Source: Dendrolimus kikuchii
Lineage: Eukaryota > Arthropoda > Insecta > Lepidoptera > Lasiocampidae
Direction of reading: 5' to 3'
DNA: 64,000 nucleotides
Assembly: GCA_019925095.2 (NCBI GenBank)
Contig: CM034408.1
Coordinates: 5,023,001-5,087,000 of the forward strand
Below the pieces are notes generated by a model. That model saw only the letters and a program-made list of their open reading frames with translations, was not told the origin of the DNA and did not search any database. Below, piece by piece: positions 1-9,472 of the stretch (position 1 is its first letter; every line of letters begins with the position of its first letter). Made by a program: the position numbers and the translations under genes.

Positions 1-182
1 AACGGCACTGGACAAACTCTACCTGAAGAAGTCTCTGCAGAAATGGCGCCAAATTTCAAGTTCTGTCCGGTGACGTCGAAAGGTCATTTTCAGCCTATAA
101 TAATAATAAGTGACAAGCGTCACAAGTTTGCTGCAGAAAACCTGGAAAAATATGTTATTGTTTACTGCCACAAGAATTATAA

Positions 183-649
183 TAATTAAATTATACATAT
201 ATACATACATACATAACTTCACGCCAGTTCCCTTGCGGGGTAGGCACGAACAACAGAGCGCCATTTAGGCTTATTCTTACACACCTCACTTGCTTCTTTG
301 ACATTCATAACTCTTGACATGCACGCTCGTCTGTTCTTAAGGCTCCTAACATCACCTTCTGCTAGTACACGATCAATTTGATCATGGAAAGTGTGTCGTG
401 GCCTTCCACGACCTCTGCATCCATCCACTTTTGCATTGTATATCTGTTTATTCATTCTTTCATCATGCATTCTTTCCACATGCCCGAACCACCGGAGCAT
501 TCCTATCCTTACCTTCACCCCGACACTCTCTTTCAGACCAACTCTCTTTCTTACTTCGGTATTACGAACGCGGTCCGCGAGCGTCACTCCGCAGATTTTG
601 CGCAGTGCTCGCATCTCGACCGCGTTTACTCTACTTTAATTAAATTATA
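183..649 (-). mobile_element. RTE-like LINE, 5'-truncated copy with TSD
   Basis: The minus strand encodes about 131 residues of a LINE reverse-transcriptase C-terminus (614 down to 219). Visible hallmarks are LRWFGHVERM, a RGRPRHTFHDQI block and an ending [14 protein letters not shown], which I recognise from RTE-like insect retrotransposons. The element ends in a CATA/TGTA simple-repeat tail at 196-213. A perfect 13-bp target duplication (taattaaattata) lies at 183-195 and 637-649, so this is a 441-bp dead-on-arrival insertion. The frame is open but lacks the catalytic palm and the endonuclease, so it cannot move on its own. Confidence 0.85.
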
Positions 650-1150
650 ATAATAATAATTTATAACTAATATTAAGATATGTTTAATATATAAATATAA
701 TGTGAAAATAAACTTAAATTCTAATTAATCTAATAATAAATGGTTTATTGATTGTGCATATTTCGCCCCTTTTTAGTGCATATTTGCATGCATGTTTTGC
801 CATATTGTTATTATTATTATAATCCGATGTCTAATAATTACATATATAGATAAATTAGTTTATTAATAAAAATAAAAAATTGTATATGTCATAGGTACAC
901 AGTTATTTTTTATTTTCCTTCCATACTTCTCTATTCTGACATACGCCTTCTGACACACTACAAATCATCATGTCATCCTTCACGCAATCCGTCCATTTGT
1001 TTAGTCTACCTTTACATTCTTCCATTTTTACATTATTTTTGTCACGTGACTTTCATTCCTCCTCATTACATGCCCATACCATCTTGTCTTCTTTCTTTCC
1101 ATTTTTTAGTCACAGGTGCAACTCTCAATTATATGGTTAGGTACCTGCAA
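650..1150. other. AT-rich stretch, nothing recognised
   Basis: I see no open frame of interest, no tRNA-like box and no clear repeat terminus here. It is AT-rich intronic DNA. Confidence 0.5.
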
Positions 1151-1245
1151 TCTCAATAGCCGTGTTAACTTGGTGGTTAACGCACACGCGTTGCAAACTT
1201 CAAGCATGCAAATTTGAATCCTGCCCGGAAAAGCAGTAGGATTTT
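1150..1245 (+). mobile_element. tRNA-like SINE head fragment
   Basis: The segment has an A-box-like stretch (cttggtggttaacgcacacg) and a degenerate B-box-like stretch (aatttgaatcctgcccgg), spaced like a tRNA-derived SINE promoter. It does not fold as an intact tRNA and I see no acceptor stem, so I read it as an old SINE head. Confidence 0.45.
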
Positions 1246-1292
1246 CACATTATTTGTATGGAGCTTGTGTCAAATTTTATTATTTATTTATT

Positions 1293-1607
1293 TAGGTTTA
1301 TGGCTTGGCAGATAGGCCTTTAAGCCAGATCTTAGTTTACAATATAGCTTCTTCATTTTCTTAAGCCTATGTGTAGCACAGCTGAACTGTACGTAATCAG
1401 CTAGTGCCATTCATCGGAGTTCTTGTGACAATTCAAAAGGCCACATTTGACTATACAGTTCATATTTCTCATAAAACACATAATTACTACTCAAAAACTA
1501 TCAATATCCTACAACTATTGTTCATTTTAGAGTAATTTTACACATTTTTAGAAAATAAAACTGCACAGCGCAACATCTCCTTTCAGTTCCCGTCAAAAAC
1601 TCTGTGT
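1293..1607 (+). repeat. Dispersed repeat, copy 1 of 2 (partner at 24750)
   Basis: This ~315-bp block is nearly the same as 24750-25055 in the same orientation, starting at tatggcttggcag and ending near tttcagttccc. Differences are scattered substitutions. It codes for nothing I recognise. It may be the 3' region of a LINE or an unclassified transposon. Confidence 0.75.
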
Positions 1608-1665
1608 CAAATTTTAATCGACGATGGTAAGGCAAATAAATGAATAGTAAGACATAGTCACAGAG
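1601..1665 (+). mobile_element. Half of an M6/M7-type foldback MITE
   Basis: The block gtcaaattttaatcgacgat followed by ggtaaggcaaataaatgaat resembles the right arm of the foldback MITEs at 34450-34582 and 42159-42289. The left arm is missing. Confidence 0.45.
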
Positions 1666-1730
1666 TATATTAATATAATAGTAGAGATATAGTGAACGGC
1701 CATTAGTCAGCTTTTCTTTATTTATTTATT

Positions 1731-1832
1731 TTCTCCATGCAGGGAACACTAATTTCTGAGGCAGGGCGGCCTGTCGTAAGAGGTGACAAAATAACACACA
1801 GCCAGGTGGTAGGGCATTTGCCCGACTGGATG
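1731..1832 (+). mobile_element. SINE-C, 3'-truncated
   Basis: The head (atgcaggga) and the core up to cccgactggatg match the SINE-C family described at 20967. The 3' two thirds are missing. It abuts the region upstream of the DD82E transposase remnant. Confidence 0.7.
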
Positions 1833-2057
1833 TGTTGTGACCAAATAAGTAATGATATCGATCGCATATATTTATTATGTTTTGAACAAAGACAAATACA
1901 ACAAAAACATTCAAATATATTTTTTCAAGCTGGGAACACTCAATGGCCCACCGCCATTTTGTGTTTGTTTTAATCTGTCACTCGCAACAAGACGGTCGTG
2001 CTATATAGTCACTACATTTCTGTTCGCTGAGTTTTTTCACATTATCCATACGTTACG

Positions 2058-3478
2058 TTGTGTATTTTGTGTTCCTCCGTGTTGATTGCTGCCCAGCTGT
2101 CAAATATCAAAATGCCTAAAGGATCTGTTCTGAAAAGGCAGGCGAGAGAACTGGTGATCAAGGTTCGTAATTACTTTGAAGCAGAGTATCAAAATGGTGG
2201 CCCGCTATTACCACTGTCGCAAGTGCGAGAGCGTGTTGCGGCCGCATTAGGAATTAGTGGACCTACTGTTTCAAAAATTACTACCGAAGCTTACGGTACA
2301 AGCGGCATGCAGGAAAATAAGCTTCGTACGCCGAAGAAAAAACGCCAACCACGTCGTGTGACATCGGTTGACAACTTCGACGCTGACGCTATTCGCCGTC
2401 ATATATATGACTATTACTTGCGCAAAGAAATTCCAACACTTAAAAAACTTGTTGTTTCTTTACGTGAATGTGGTTTGTTCCATGGCCAAAAATCGTCATT
2501 AAGCTTCGTTGAAAGAAATTGGATTTTCTTGTAAAAAAATCGGACAAACGTAAAATATTGATGGAGCGTCACGACGTTGCTATGGCTCGCTGCGAATTTT
2601 TGATCGAAGCCAAAAAGATATCAGATTGGTCAAATGTTATTTTCACTGACGAGACTTGGTTAAATGCAAACCACACAGTATCTAAGAACTGGACTGACGA
2701 CACCGCCGCTTCCACTAGTTCAGTGCCAATGGGAAAAGGTGAACGCCTTATCATATGCCATGCAGGGTCTACGAAAGGATTCGTGTCAGATGCTTTACTG
2801 GCCTTTAAATCCAAGAAAACAGTGGACTACCACGAAGAAATGAACGCGGAGATTTACGAAGGATGGTTTAAAGAAATGGTGCAATCTCTGGAAGAACCGT
2901 CGATAATTATTATGGACAACGCTACATATCACTCCAGACAAATTGATAAAATGCCGACGCAGGCCAATAAAAAACAAGAGATAATTGACTGGCTCCAACG
3001 TCATGGCGAAAATGTGGATAATACTTTATTAAAAGTACAATTAGTGAATATTTTAAAATCGAAAAAAAGCCTCCCTAAAAGATATATTACCGACGAAATA
3101 GCTGCCGAATGTGGTCATTGGGTTCTTCGACTTCCGCCGTATCATTGCCAGTACAATGCTATAGAACTAATATGGGCACAAATTGTCTAGGCTCCTCCCT
3201 GGCTGGTATGGGTTCTTGTAGTAATCCCTTTTACGGCAAACAAGATGTTAGATTTATTAAAAAATGCATTGGCGGCTCCCCTCCTCCTGTCATCCCCCTT
3301 TTACGGCAAACAAGATGTTAGATTTATTAAAAAATGTGAAGAAGTAACCGCCCAACAGTGGGAAAAAATTGGGAGAAGAATCCAAAACATTATAGCGTCG
3401 GATTGGGAAATCCATGTGGCATTCGATAATATAGAAGTACAGGAACTTATAATAAACGTTGGAGAGCTCATCGAGTGA
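2058..3478 (+). pseudogene. Tc1/mariner-superfamily transposase, DD82E type, disabled
   Basis: The likely start is ATG at 2112 (MPKGSVLKRQ). An N-terminal helix-turn-helix region follows, with LSQVRERVAAALGIS and PTVSKI. The catalytic core shows the first Asp in FTDETWLN, the second Asp in IIMDNATYHS and a Glu in LPPYHCQYNAIELIW. I count 82 residues between the second Asp and the Glu, all in one open frame (2519-3190), so this is a DD82E signature rather than the usual DD34D or DD34E. I recall that spacing for the IS630/Tc1/mariner group called Sailor. The gene is dead. The frame shifts near 2505-2515 and again at the A-run near 2535, stops after ELIWAQIV at 3188, and resumes as a C-terminal piece at about 3308-3478. 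No terminal inverted repeats could be fixed by eye. Confidence 0.85.
3226..3337 (+). repeat. ~70-bp direct duplication inside transposase 3' end
   Basis: The block cccttttacggcaaacaaga and the following 21 bases occur at 3226-3266 and again at 3296-3336. This 70-bp-period duplication separates the catalytic domain from the C-terminal remnant of the DD82E transposase. Confidence 0.85.
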
Positions 3479-3814
3479 CAGTGAGGACTCATCAGATTTT
3501 GATTAAAATAAATAAATAAATAATCAATATAATATAATTACATCTTGTAATGAAATGTAATATTAGTTAATAAATTTGTACAAAATTATCCGGCAATAGT
3601 TTAGTTTCTTACACTTTGGAAAAAAATATCGGGTCTGTTATCGTGTTACGTTTATCGATAGCTCCATCCCTATCAGTTTCTCTGACTCTGCTATGACCTT
3701 GTACGTGCATAAGCGTCATATTTTTATTAAATAATGTATACATAATGTACAAAAGACGCTCGTTCAAGTATCCACAGAAGCTGTCATCGAGAAAATAAAG
3801 AAATGGAAATAGTA
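3479..3814. other. AT-rich 3' flank of the transposase
   Basis: This contains AATAAA-like runs (3505-3525) and AT-rich DNA. The 3' end of the DD82E element should fall here, but I could not find a partner inverted repeat upstream. Confidence 0.4.
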
Positions 3815-3918
3815 TAAGTTGTGTATGCGTTCCAGCCAGGATCGAACCCGCGCCTTTTGAGTTTGGGACGCGTGCGCTAGTCATTACGCTACCACGACTT
3901 GGTGGTAGCGTAATGGGT
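3815..3918 (-). mobile_element. SINE-A (tRNA-derived head) with fold-back 5' end
   Basis: Reading the minus strand, an A-box-like stretch (tggtagcgtaatg) and a B-box-like stretch (gggttcgatcctggc, here slightly diverged) match the SINE-A copies at 7671 and 40380. At its 5' end a perfect 14-bp inverted repeat (cattacgctaccac at 3882-3895 against 3902-3915) surrounds a 6-nt loop, so the first bases of the SINE are duplicated head-to-head. Confidence 0.75.
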
Positions 3919-4147
3919 TTTGTCTAAAGTAAATCAATCTGAATTAGACAAGTATGGCCGTTAATCACCCATGATGTTTATGAGCTGATAATGTATTTAT
4001 ATGTTTATTTTGGTATTTGCACCAAACATAGATAAGTATTTGATTTTACACACAATGCTGTTATCACGAGCAGTCTATGTCGATGCTGTCTATCTTTTAA
4101 GATTAGATATGATGTAATCAGATCGCTAAACGGAACTGTTTCTGTTC

Positions 4148-4240
4148 TTTTTTTTATTGCAAAACTGGCAAACAGGCAGACGGCTCCACTGGTGGAAAGT
4201 GGTTACCGCCGCCTATAGATTTTTGCAACGCCAATTCTGC
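4148..4240 (-). mobile_element. SINE-C 3' fragment
   Basis: A T-run and the SINE-C 3' end in reverse orientation (aacaggcagacggc) are visible. The copy is diverged and about 90 bp long. Confidence 0.65.
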
Positions 4241-4437
4241 TATCATTATTTCGTAAAAAAATCTTCGGACACTATCGTCTCAATCGTAGGTTTGCCTGAT
4301 TTCGGTATTCTGTTAATTCCAATAGCATGTCCGTGGCACGCCACTTTATAAATGTTGAAAAACCGTGAAATAAATGTTTAAAATTTTGGTAGGTAGCTTT
4401 TCAATATTCATTTCGGCTAACGTCATTTCTGCAGGTG

Positions 4438-4638
4438 GTACAGTAAAATCTCTTTTAGTCGAACCTCGATAAGTTGAAAACCTCTCAAACTCGAAAAAAA
4501 ATTGTGTCCCTTCCCTTCAACCTCAAAACGTTCGTTGCTCGAAATCTGAACCCTCTATAAGTCGAAATAATAAGTGAGTCCCTATAAGAAAATTAAAGAC
4601 CTATTTTCCCTCTATAACTCGAAATATATTGGACCTCT

Positions 4639-4640
<2 letters not shown>
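4438..4640. mobile_element. Possible pogo/Tigger-like transposon terminus
   Basis: The start tacagtaaaatctctttt and the repeated units cctcgataagttgaaa, ccctctataagtcgaaa and cctctataactcgaaa resemble the TA-flanked CAGT-type ends of pogo/Tigger elements. No opposite end or transposase is seen, so the assignment is tentative. Confidence 0.4.
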
Positions 4641-4677
<37 letters not shown>

Positions 4678-4735
4678 CACACACGCACGCACACACACAC
4701 ACACGCACGCACGCACACACGCACACACGCACACA

Positions 4736-4767
<32 letters not shown>

Positions 4768-4821
4768 CACACATATACACACACACATACACACACACAC
4801 ATATATATATATGTGTGTGTG

Positions 4822-4884
<63 letters not shown>

Positions 4885-4890
4885 GTATAC
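4641..4890. repeat. Compound microsatellite (AC)n-(ACGC)n-(TA)n
   Basis: About 160 bp of AC repeats with ACGC interruptions pass into about 90 bp of TA repeats, ending against the CATA tail of an RTE-like LINE copy. All six frames stay open through it only because the repeat is low-complexity. Confidence 0.95.
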
Positions 4891-5151
4891 ATACATACAT
4901 ACATACATAACTTCACGCCAGTTCCCTTGCGGGGTAGGCAAGAACAACAGAGTGCCATTTAGGCTTATTCTTACACACCTCACTTGCCTCTTTGACATTC
5001 ATAACTCTTGTCATGCACACTCGTCTGTTCTTAAGGCTCCTGACATCACCTTCTGCTAGTATACGATCAATTTGATCATGGAAGGTGTGTCGTGGCCTTC
5101 CACGACTTCTGCATCCATCCACTTTTGCATTGTATATCTGTTTAGTCATTC

Positions 5152-5152
<1 letters not shown>
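4880..5152 (-). mobile_element. RTE-like LINE 3' end between TA tracts
   Basis: This is the same family as 183-649. The minus frame 5149-4913 carries the conserved end (GRPRHTFHDQIDR to YPARELA) with a CATA tail at 4886-4908. It is bounded by TA repeats on both sides, so the target duplication is hidden in the microsatellite. Confidence 0.85.

Positions 5153-5208
<56 letters not shown>
5153..5208. repeat. (TA)n microsatellite
   Basis: About 56 bp of uninterrupted TA repeat directly abut the truncated 5' end of the LINE copy at 4880-5152. Confidence 0.95.
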
Positions 5209-5209
<1 letters not shown>

Positions 5210-5371
5210 TTATTTATCAATTGTAATATATGTTAATATAAAATGCTTGTTATATATAATGTTAATAAATATATTTATTTAAATTACTTCGTATATACTT
5301 ATATATTGGTATTTTATAAATTACTGTATGTATATTTAAATTGTACAGTCCTATCTTTTTTCTGCTCCAAA

Positions 5372-5736
5372 TTTTGCAGATTGTTTTTGTATTTGTTTAT
5401 TTTGGTGAGCAATAAAGTGTTATCTATCTGTCTAAGTTCTCGTAACGTACTGTGGCGTGATGAGCTTCCTATTTGAAAATCCACTAGCCAGCTTATTATC
5501 CTATCTTTTTTCTGCTCCACCTACATCGCCAGGTTAGTTAGAATTTCTTTTAAGCTAGGTTGCCTGGAAGTGATCGCTTTTAGTGATAAGGCTACAATAC
5601 AATAATTACAAAATTTTGCAGATTGTTTTTGTATTTGTTTATTTTGATGAGGAATAAAGTGTTATCTATCTGTCTAAGTTCTGGTAACGTACTGTGGCGT
5701 GATCAGCTTCCTATTTGAAAATCCATTAGCCAGCTT
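5372..5736 (+). repeat. ~123-bp direct duplication of a LINE 3' tail, 242-bp period
   Basis: Blocks 5372-5494 and 5614-5736 are nearly identical (ttttgcagattgtttttgta to ccagctt). A shorter block (ctatcttttttctgctcca) also repeats at 5351 and 5501. Each block carries aataaagtgttatctatctg, like a LINE 3' end. A gcctggaagtgatcgctttt segment near 5560 belongs to the LINE-tail family seen at 7985. Confidence 0.8.
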
Positions 5737-6752
5737 CAGTTGTAGAACTCGGGCTGCGGTCTACCTAGACCGACTTACCATGTATTGCTCTGTTAATAAA
5801 ATTTACTTAACCATTTCTAAATGCTGTTATATAAATTTTACAAAAGCTATAAACATAATTCAGTTTCCTTATACTCTCTGTCATACTTCATTATTGAAGT
5901 TATCCACTCTCAGAGACTTAGGTGTTCAGTTAGACGCGAAGCTAAGTCTTAATACACATATTGACACTATAATTAATAAAGCTTTTAAGATGTATGGATT
6001 TGTGATGAGGACCGCAGTAAATTTTAAACGTGTTTCCACTTACCTATACCTCTACAAATGTTTGGTTCGATCTCAACTGGAATACGCTGTACCAATCTGG
6101 AATCCTTATTATCATAAATATAGAGAATGCATTGAGAATGTTCAGATAAAATTCCTACGTGCTATGCATTACATGTGTAACAAACGATATTTGACATACA
6201 CTTTACTATTGGATAACTATAAAATGCTAACTCGAATCTAGGCGACGGTATTTGGAAGTTATGACTGTTTACAAGATAGTAAACAACTACTTCGATTGCA
6301 TAAACCTTGTAAGAAACATATGCTATGCTGTACTTAGGACTGTAACAATACGGGAGGTGCGGAAATGTCACTTATTTGCTCTGGGTAATTGTCGTACTAA
6401 TGCTGGATTACGCGCACCTCTTCGTCGAATGTTAGATTCTTACAATAAATATTTTAATGAAATTGACATATTTTCTATGGCAATTGGTAAATTCAAACAT
6501 AATATATTAAACAAACTTTTAAGCACATCGTCTCCACCTTAATGCTGTATTTGTATTATATTTTATCATTATTTTTGTTACTACATGTAAGTTGCGTGGT
6601 TAGCGGTATAAAAAAAACATTGTTATATGTCCTAAAATAAAATGTGACAAGTGCTGTTGGATACCATATTATTAACATACAGATTATCACATTAGTTATA
6701 AAATATATATTGTATATGTTTGCTTTTCTGATAAATAAATTTTAAAAAAAAC
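5737..6752 (+). mobile_element. Jockey/CR1-like LINE, 3' half, frameshifted
   Basis: The open frame to 6241 has the thumb and C-terminal part of a non-LTR reverse transcriptase. RDLGVQLDAKLSLNTHI, an INKAFKMYGF stretch, YLYKCLVRSQLEYAVPIW and IENVQIKFLRAMHY are the usual order in Jockey/CR1-like elements. The frame breaks at 6241 and continues as 6252-6542 (VYKIVNNYFDCINLV to a C-terminus). The 3' region ends near 6752 in an A-rich tail after aataaatttt. The palm (YADD) and endonuclease are absent, so the copy is 5'-truncated. Clade assignment beyond Jockey/CR1-like is uncertain. Confidence 0.85.
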
Positions 6753-7084
6753 CTCTTATGTAGTATTCTCCGATATCTTGCGCTAGTAGTTTCGCCATGA
6801 AAAATCAACAACATAGTTAAACAAAAACTCTACAATTTTATCACGCTATTAAGAAAATTAAACAAAGAGTAATTTAGCATTTGACTGACAAAAACCAAGC
6901 TACCCGCCGTTTATTATTTTCTCGCTGAGAATCGAACACATAAAATTTTACTATCGACCGTTTTTAGCGCTGTTCCTTAGCAGATTTACGCAAATTTTAT
7001 GCGAAAAGTTGTCTGCTCAGGGCTCAATCTTTGCGAGCTTCCAATATAATTCACATATACGCGGAATGGCGCAGAATGAACATT
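6753..7084. other. Unassigned intronic DNA
   Basis: I see no coding frame, no recognised repeat terminus and no RNA gene here. Confidence 0.4.
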
Positions 7085-7089
7085 ACATT

Positions 7090-7482
7090 ATTTAGTTACT
7101 ATATTTACCAAATTACCATAATAATTAATTTAAATTATAATTTTGAACATTATTAAGGTTCTGTTGTCAAATACTATAACTTCTATAATCACAAATTTGG
7201 CCAAGGCTACACTGTTAATTTGACTTTAACAATAAACAAAAGAGTATATATGCGTGTGTGTGTTAAATACGTGGTCGTGTGTGTAATGTCTTTTTTATTG
7301 ATTTAATGTATTTTTTATGTATAATTAAAAAAAAATATATTAGCATTCGTTGCTTCTTCTCTATATAAACTATAAGGGTGCGAAATTTCATACTCCTCTG
7401 TCCGCGCAATTTTCGTAAAAAGGGGTACAAAGTTTTTGCTGTGTTATTGCTTCACGTATTAATATATAGATATTTATTGTAT
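7090..7482 (+). repeat. Repeat R, least interrupted copy
   Basis: This ~390-bp block recurs at 28185-28822 and 60385-61172, all in the same orientation. Shared landmarks are ttctataatcacaaatttgg, atatatgcgtgtgtg, tgcgaaatttcatactcctc and ttgcttcacgtattaatata. It is non-coding, and I see neither clear terminal inverted repeats nor an A tail. This copy shows the uninterrupted sites into which other elements landed in the other two. Confidence 0.75.
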
Positions 7483-7667
7483 AATATGCTAGTAAAATTT
7501 TACTTAACTATTTTGTAGTTAGATCGTTTTAGGCAGCGCGTTAGAAGCGAGGTTTGCACTGAAAATCAACCCTGTGTCGGATGAAATTACGACATTATTG
7601 TTTTATTTATTATATTATTTATTATTTTATATTAAGTCTTTTATTATATTTATTTATTTATAATAAG

Positions 7668-7965
7668 TCGTGGTAGCGTAATGGCTAGCACACGCGTCCC
7701 AAACTCAAAGGGCGCGGGTTCGATCCTGGCCGGAACGCATGCACCACTTAGTCAGTTTTCTGATCTAATGTGCATATTGTTACAATTACCACGTGCTAAC
7801 AACGGTGAAGGAAAACATCGTGATGCAACCTGCACATCGAGATAACCGTTGTGTCATACCTGCCAAGCCGCCTCGGACAAGCGTGGCGGGTACACTGTCC
7901 GTTCCTCCTGTAATGGGAGGCCCGAGCCCAGCAGTGGGACATTTATGGGCTGATATTATTATTTT
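7668..7965 (+). mobile_element. SINE-A, long copy with tRNA-derived head
   Basis: The head has an A-box-like tggtagcgtaatggctag and a B-box-like ggttcgatcctggc, spaced as in a tRNA gene (7671-7740). A non-tRNA body follows (cgtgatgcaacctgcacatc, gtaatgggaggcccgagccc, cagcagtgggacatttatgg) with an ATT-rich tail. There is no matching acceptor stem, so this is a retroposon and not a functional tRNA. Confidence 0.8.
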
Positions 7966-7984
7966 ATTTATTAATTTACTTATT

Positions 7985-8178
7985 CTTGGAATGTTTCATA
8001 TTATTTATTGTCCTCACCGCCACTGTTGTTTTAATATTTTCCTTAGTTTAGGGGGTTGCCTGGAAGAGGTCGCTTTAAGCGATAAGGCCGCCCTTTATTC
8101 AACATTTACTGTACCTAGTGTAAGAACGTAGTTTTAATTTTTGGTGGACAATAAAGTGTTTTTATTCATTCATTCAAT
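7985..8178 (+). mobile_element. LINE 3' tail (family T)
   Basis: The segment carries gttgcctggaagaggtcgct, gcgataaggccgccctttat, a polyadenylation-like aataaagtg and a TTCA/ATTC simple tail. The same tail recurs at 5541, 20757, 25541(-), 34625 and 49840(-). It ends only about 30 bp before the splice acceptor of exon 8210-8399, so the insertion sits very near the branch-point region. Confidence 0.7.
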
Positions 8179-8209
8179 GTCATGGTACTAATAAATTTTC
8201 CCTTGTCAG

Positions 8210-8399
8210 GTACAACCGGTGATCGAGCTAGCAATGGAGCACCAAGACGTGAAGGAGGCCTTCCCCTCGTGGCTGGGCTTTGAATGGAAGACATACGACG
8301 TGGAGGATTGTGACGCCGCCTACGCCGTTATATCAGCCATTGATGCTTACAATGATTGCTCCCATGTTTTTTTTGGACCAGCTTGCGATTTTGCGCTTG
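8210..8399 (+). CDS. Receptor-type guanylyl cyclase, ligand-binding domain exon (partial)
   Basis: The exon has an acceptor ending ttgtcag at 8203-8209 and a donor g|gtaagt at 8400. It reads from phase 0 (VQPVIELAMEH) to CSHVFFGPACDFAL plus one base. The FFGPACDFAL stretch and the preceding pattern (FPSWLGFEWKTYDVEDCD) match the extracellular ANF-receptor (type I periplasmic-binding-like) domain of natriuretic-peptide-receptor-like guanylyl cyclases. These are single-pass membrane receptors that make cGMP. Signal peptide, transmembrane segment, kinase-homology and cyclase domains must lie outside the window. The terminal G joins with CG of exon 61368-61551 to make Ala, giving a seamless frame. 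Which insect paralogue this is cannot be told from 63 residues. Confidence 0.9.
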
Positions 8400-8484
8400 G
8401 TAAGTAAACGTTTCATGATATTTACAAACTATACCACAACGAACATTTGTTTTACGTATTTTTAGAGTAGAGTGTAAGAATACG

Positions 8485-8612
8485 CCAGTCTGTTTTTCCT
8501 GACAAATACAATCTTGAAGTTTTCAAGTCACGAGCGAATAAGTATCTTCTAGATTGCGTCATCACTCAACATCAGGTGAGAGAGTGGTCAAACACAAACC
8601 TATACTTCCATA
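8485..8612 (+). mobile_element. Jockey-like LINE C-terminal fragment (family L)
   Basis: With frame repair the plus strand reads like SVFPDKYNLEVFKSR and then a tail shared with the copies at 14000, 44112 and 49409. It is 5'-truncated at about 8485 and lies just downstream of the exon 1 donor. Confidence 0.65.
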
Positions 8613-8616
8613 AAAT

Positions 8617-8700
8617 ATACATACATACATACATGCATACATACATACATACATACATACATAACTTCACGCCAGTTCCCTTGCGGGGTAGGCACGAATA

Positions 8701-8742
<42 letters not shown>
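8617..8742 (-). mobile_element. RTE-like LINE extreme 3' end plus microsatellite
   Basis: A CATA tail and about 45 bp of the conserved 3' end (acttcacgccagttcccttg) remain of the RTE-like family, followed by AC and TA simple repeat to 8742. The copy is severely truncated. Confidence 0.75.
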
Positions 8743-8745
<3 letters not shown>

Positions 8746-9066
8746 CGGTCCCGGCAGACTTTGTCCTGCCCTGAAAAAATAAAATCTAGAACCCGATTCC
8801 AGCACCATCTACCGGGTCTAATTGTGAATCTACACCATCCTCTGACCCACCTCAACACTAATATTTTTATACCTTGGGTTACATTATTGAAATTTTAGTA
8901 GGGATCCTTAATTTTTTTCTAGTAATAAATATGGCCTATATTAATCTGGGATAATGTAGCATTCTAATGGTGAAAGAAGTTTTGAAATCGGTTTAGTAGT
9001 TTTTGAGTTTATTCGTTACAAACATACAAAAATACAAATCCATCCCCTTTATAATATTAGTATAGA
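8743..9066 (+). repeat. Repeat S head and Q-type tail
   Basis: The segment starts gcggtcccggcagactttgt, continues with cgattccagcaccatctacc, and later carries aaatcggtttagtagttttt and a tataatattagtatagat end. This is the dispersed S/Q repeat type seen at 14583, 50832 and 60122. Confidence 0.6.
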
Positions 9067-9470
9067 TATGTGGCCGCGTGTCATTAGAGATATTGACAAT
9101 GATCGATGCTGTTGATTTGAAACTCGATTATTTGTGACCCGAAGTATTGTTAGCCGCCTTGCTTTCCTATTGTAGTCAGCAGTGACGCGGCATGGAAATT
9201 TGGCTAGGGTAAGCCGGTTGAAAAAATATATCGTATAATACAAGCTCCGACTACAATACTGTTGTTGAAATTAAGGCCCCAATATCAACATACAAAGAAG
9301 CACAGGATTTGATGACAGTGACTTTGATGTATGCTAAAAGTGGCTTTTAAAAAAGCCTCTTTAGACGTGCGCACTGCGCATGGAGTTATTAGTTGCTATT
9401 ACGTCAAATACTCGTATAAACCGCCGAGCGTAAGAAATAGTAATACAGTAATAATATATGCACGAATTTT
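9067..9470. other. Unassigned intronic DNA
   Basis: No recognised gene or repeat boundary is visible. Confidence 0.4.
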
Positions 9471-9472
9471 TT

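Noticed and set aside
4574..5059. Open frames of alternating Thr-His, Cys-Val and Ile-Tyr residues
   Set aside because: They are translations of the AC/ACGC/TA microsatellite on both strands and have no gene structure.
7671..7745. Functional tRNA gene
   Set aside because: A- and B-box-like sequences are present, but the acceptor and anticodon stems do not pair, and the same head recurs with a SINE body at 3815 and 40375.
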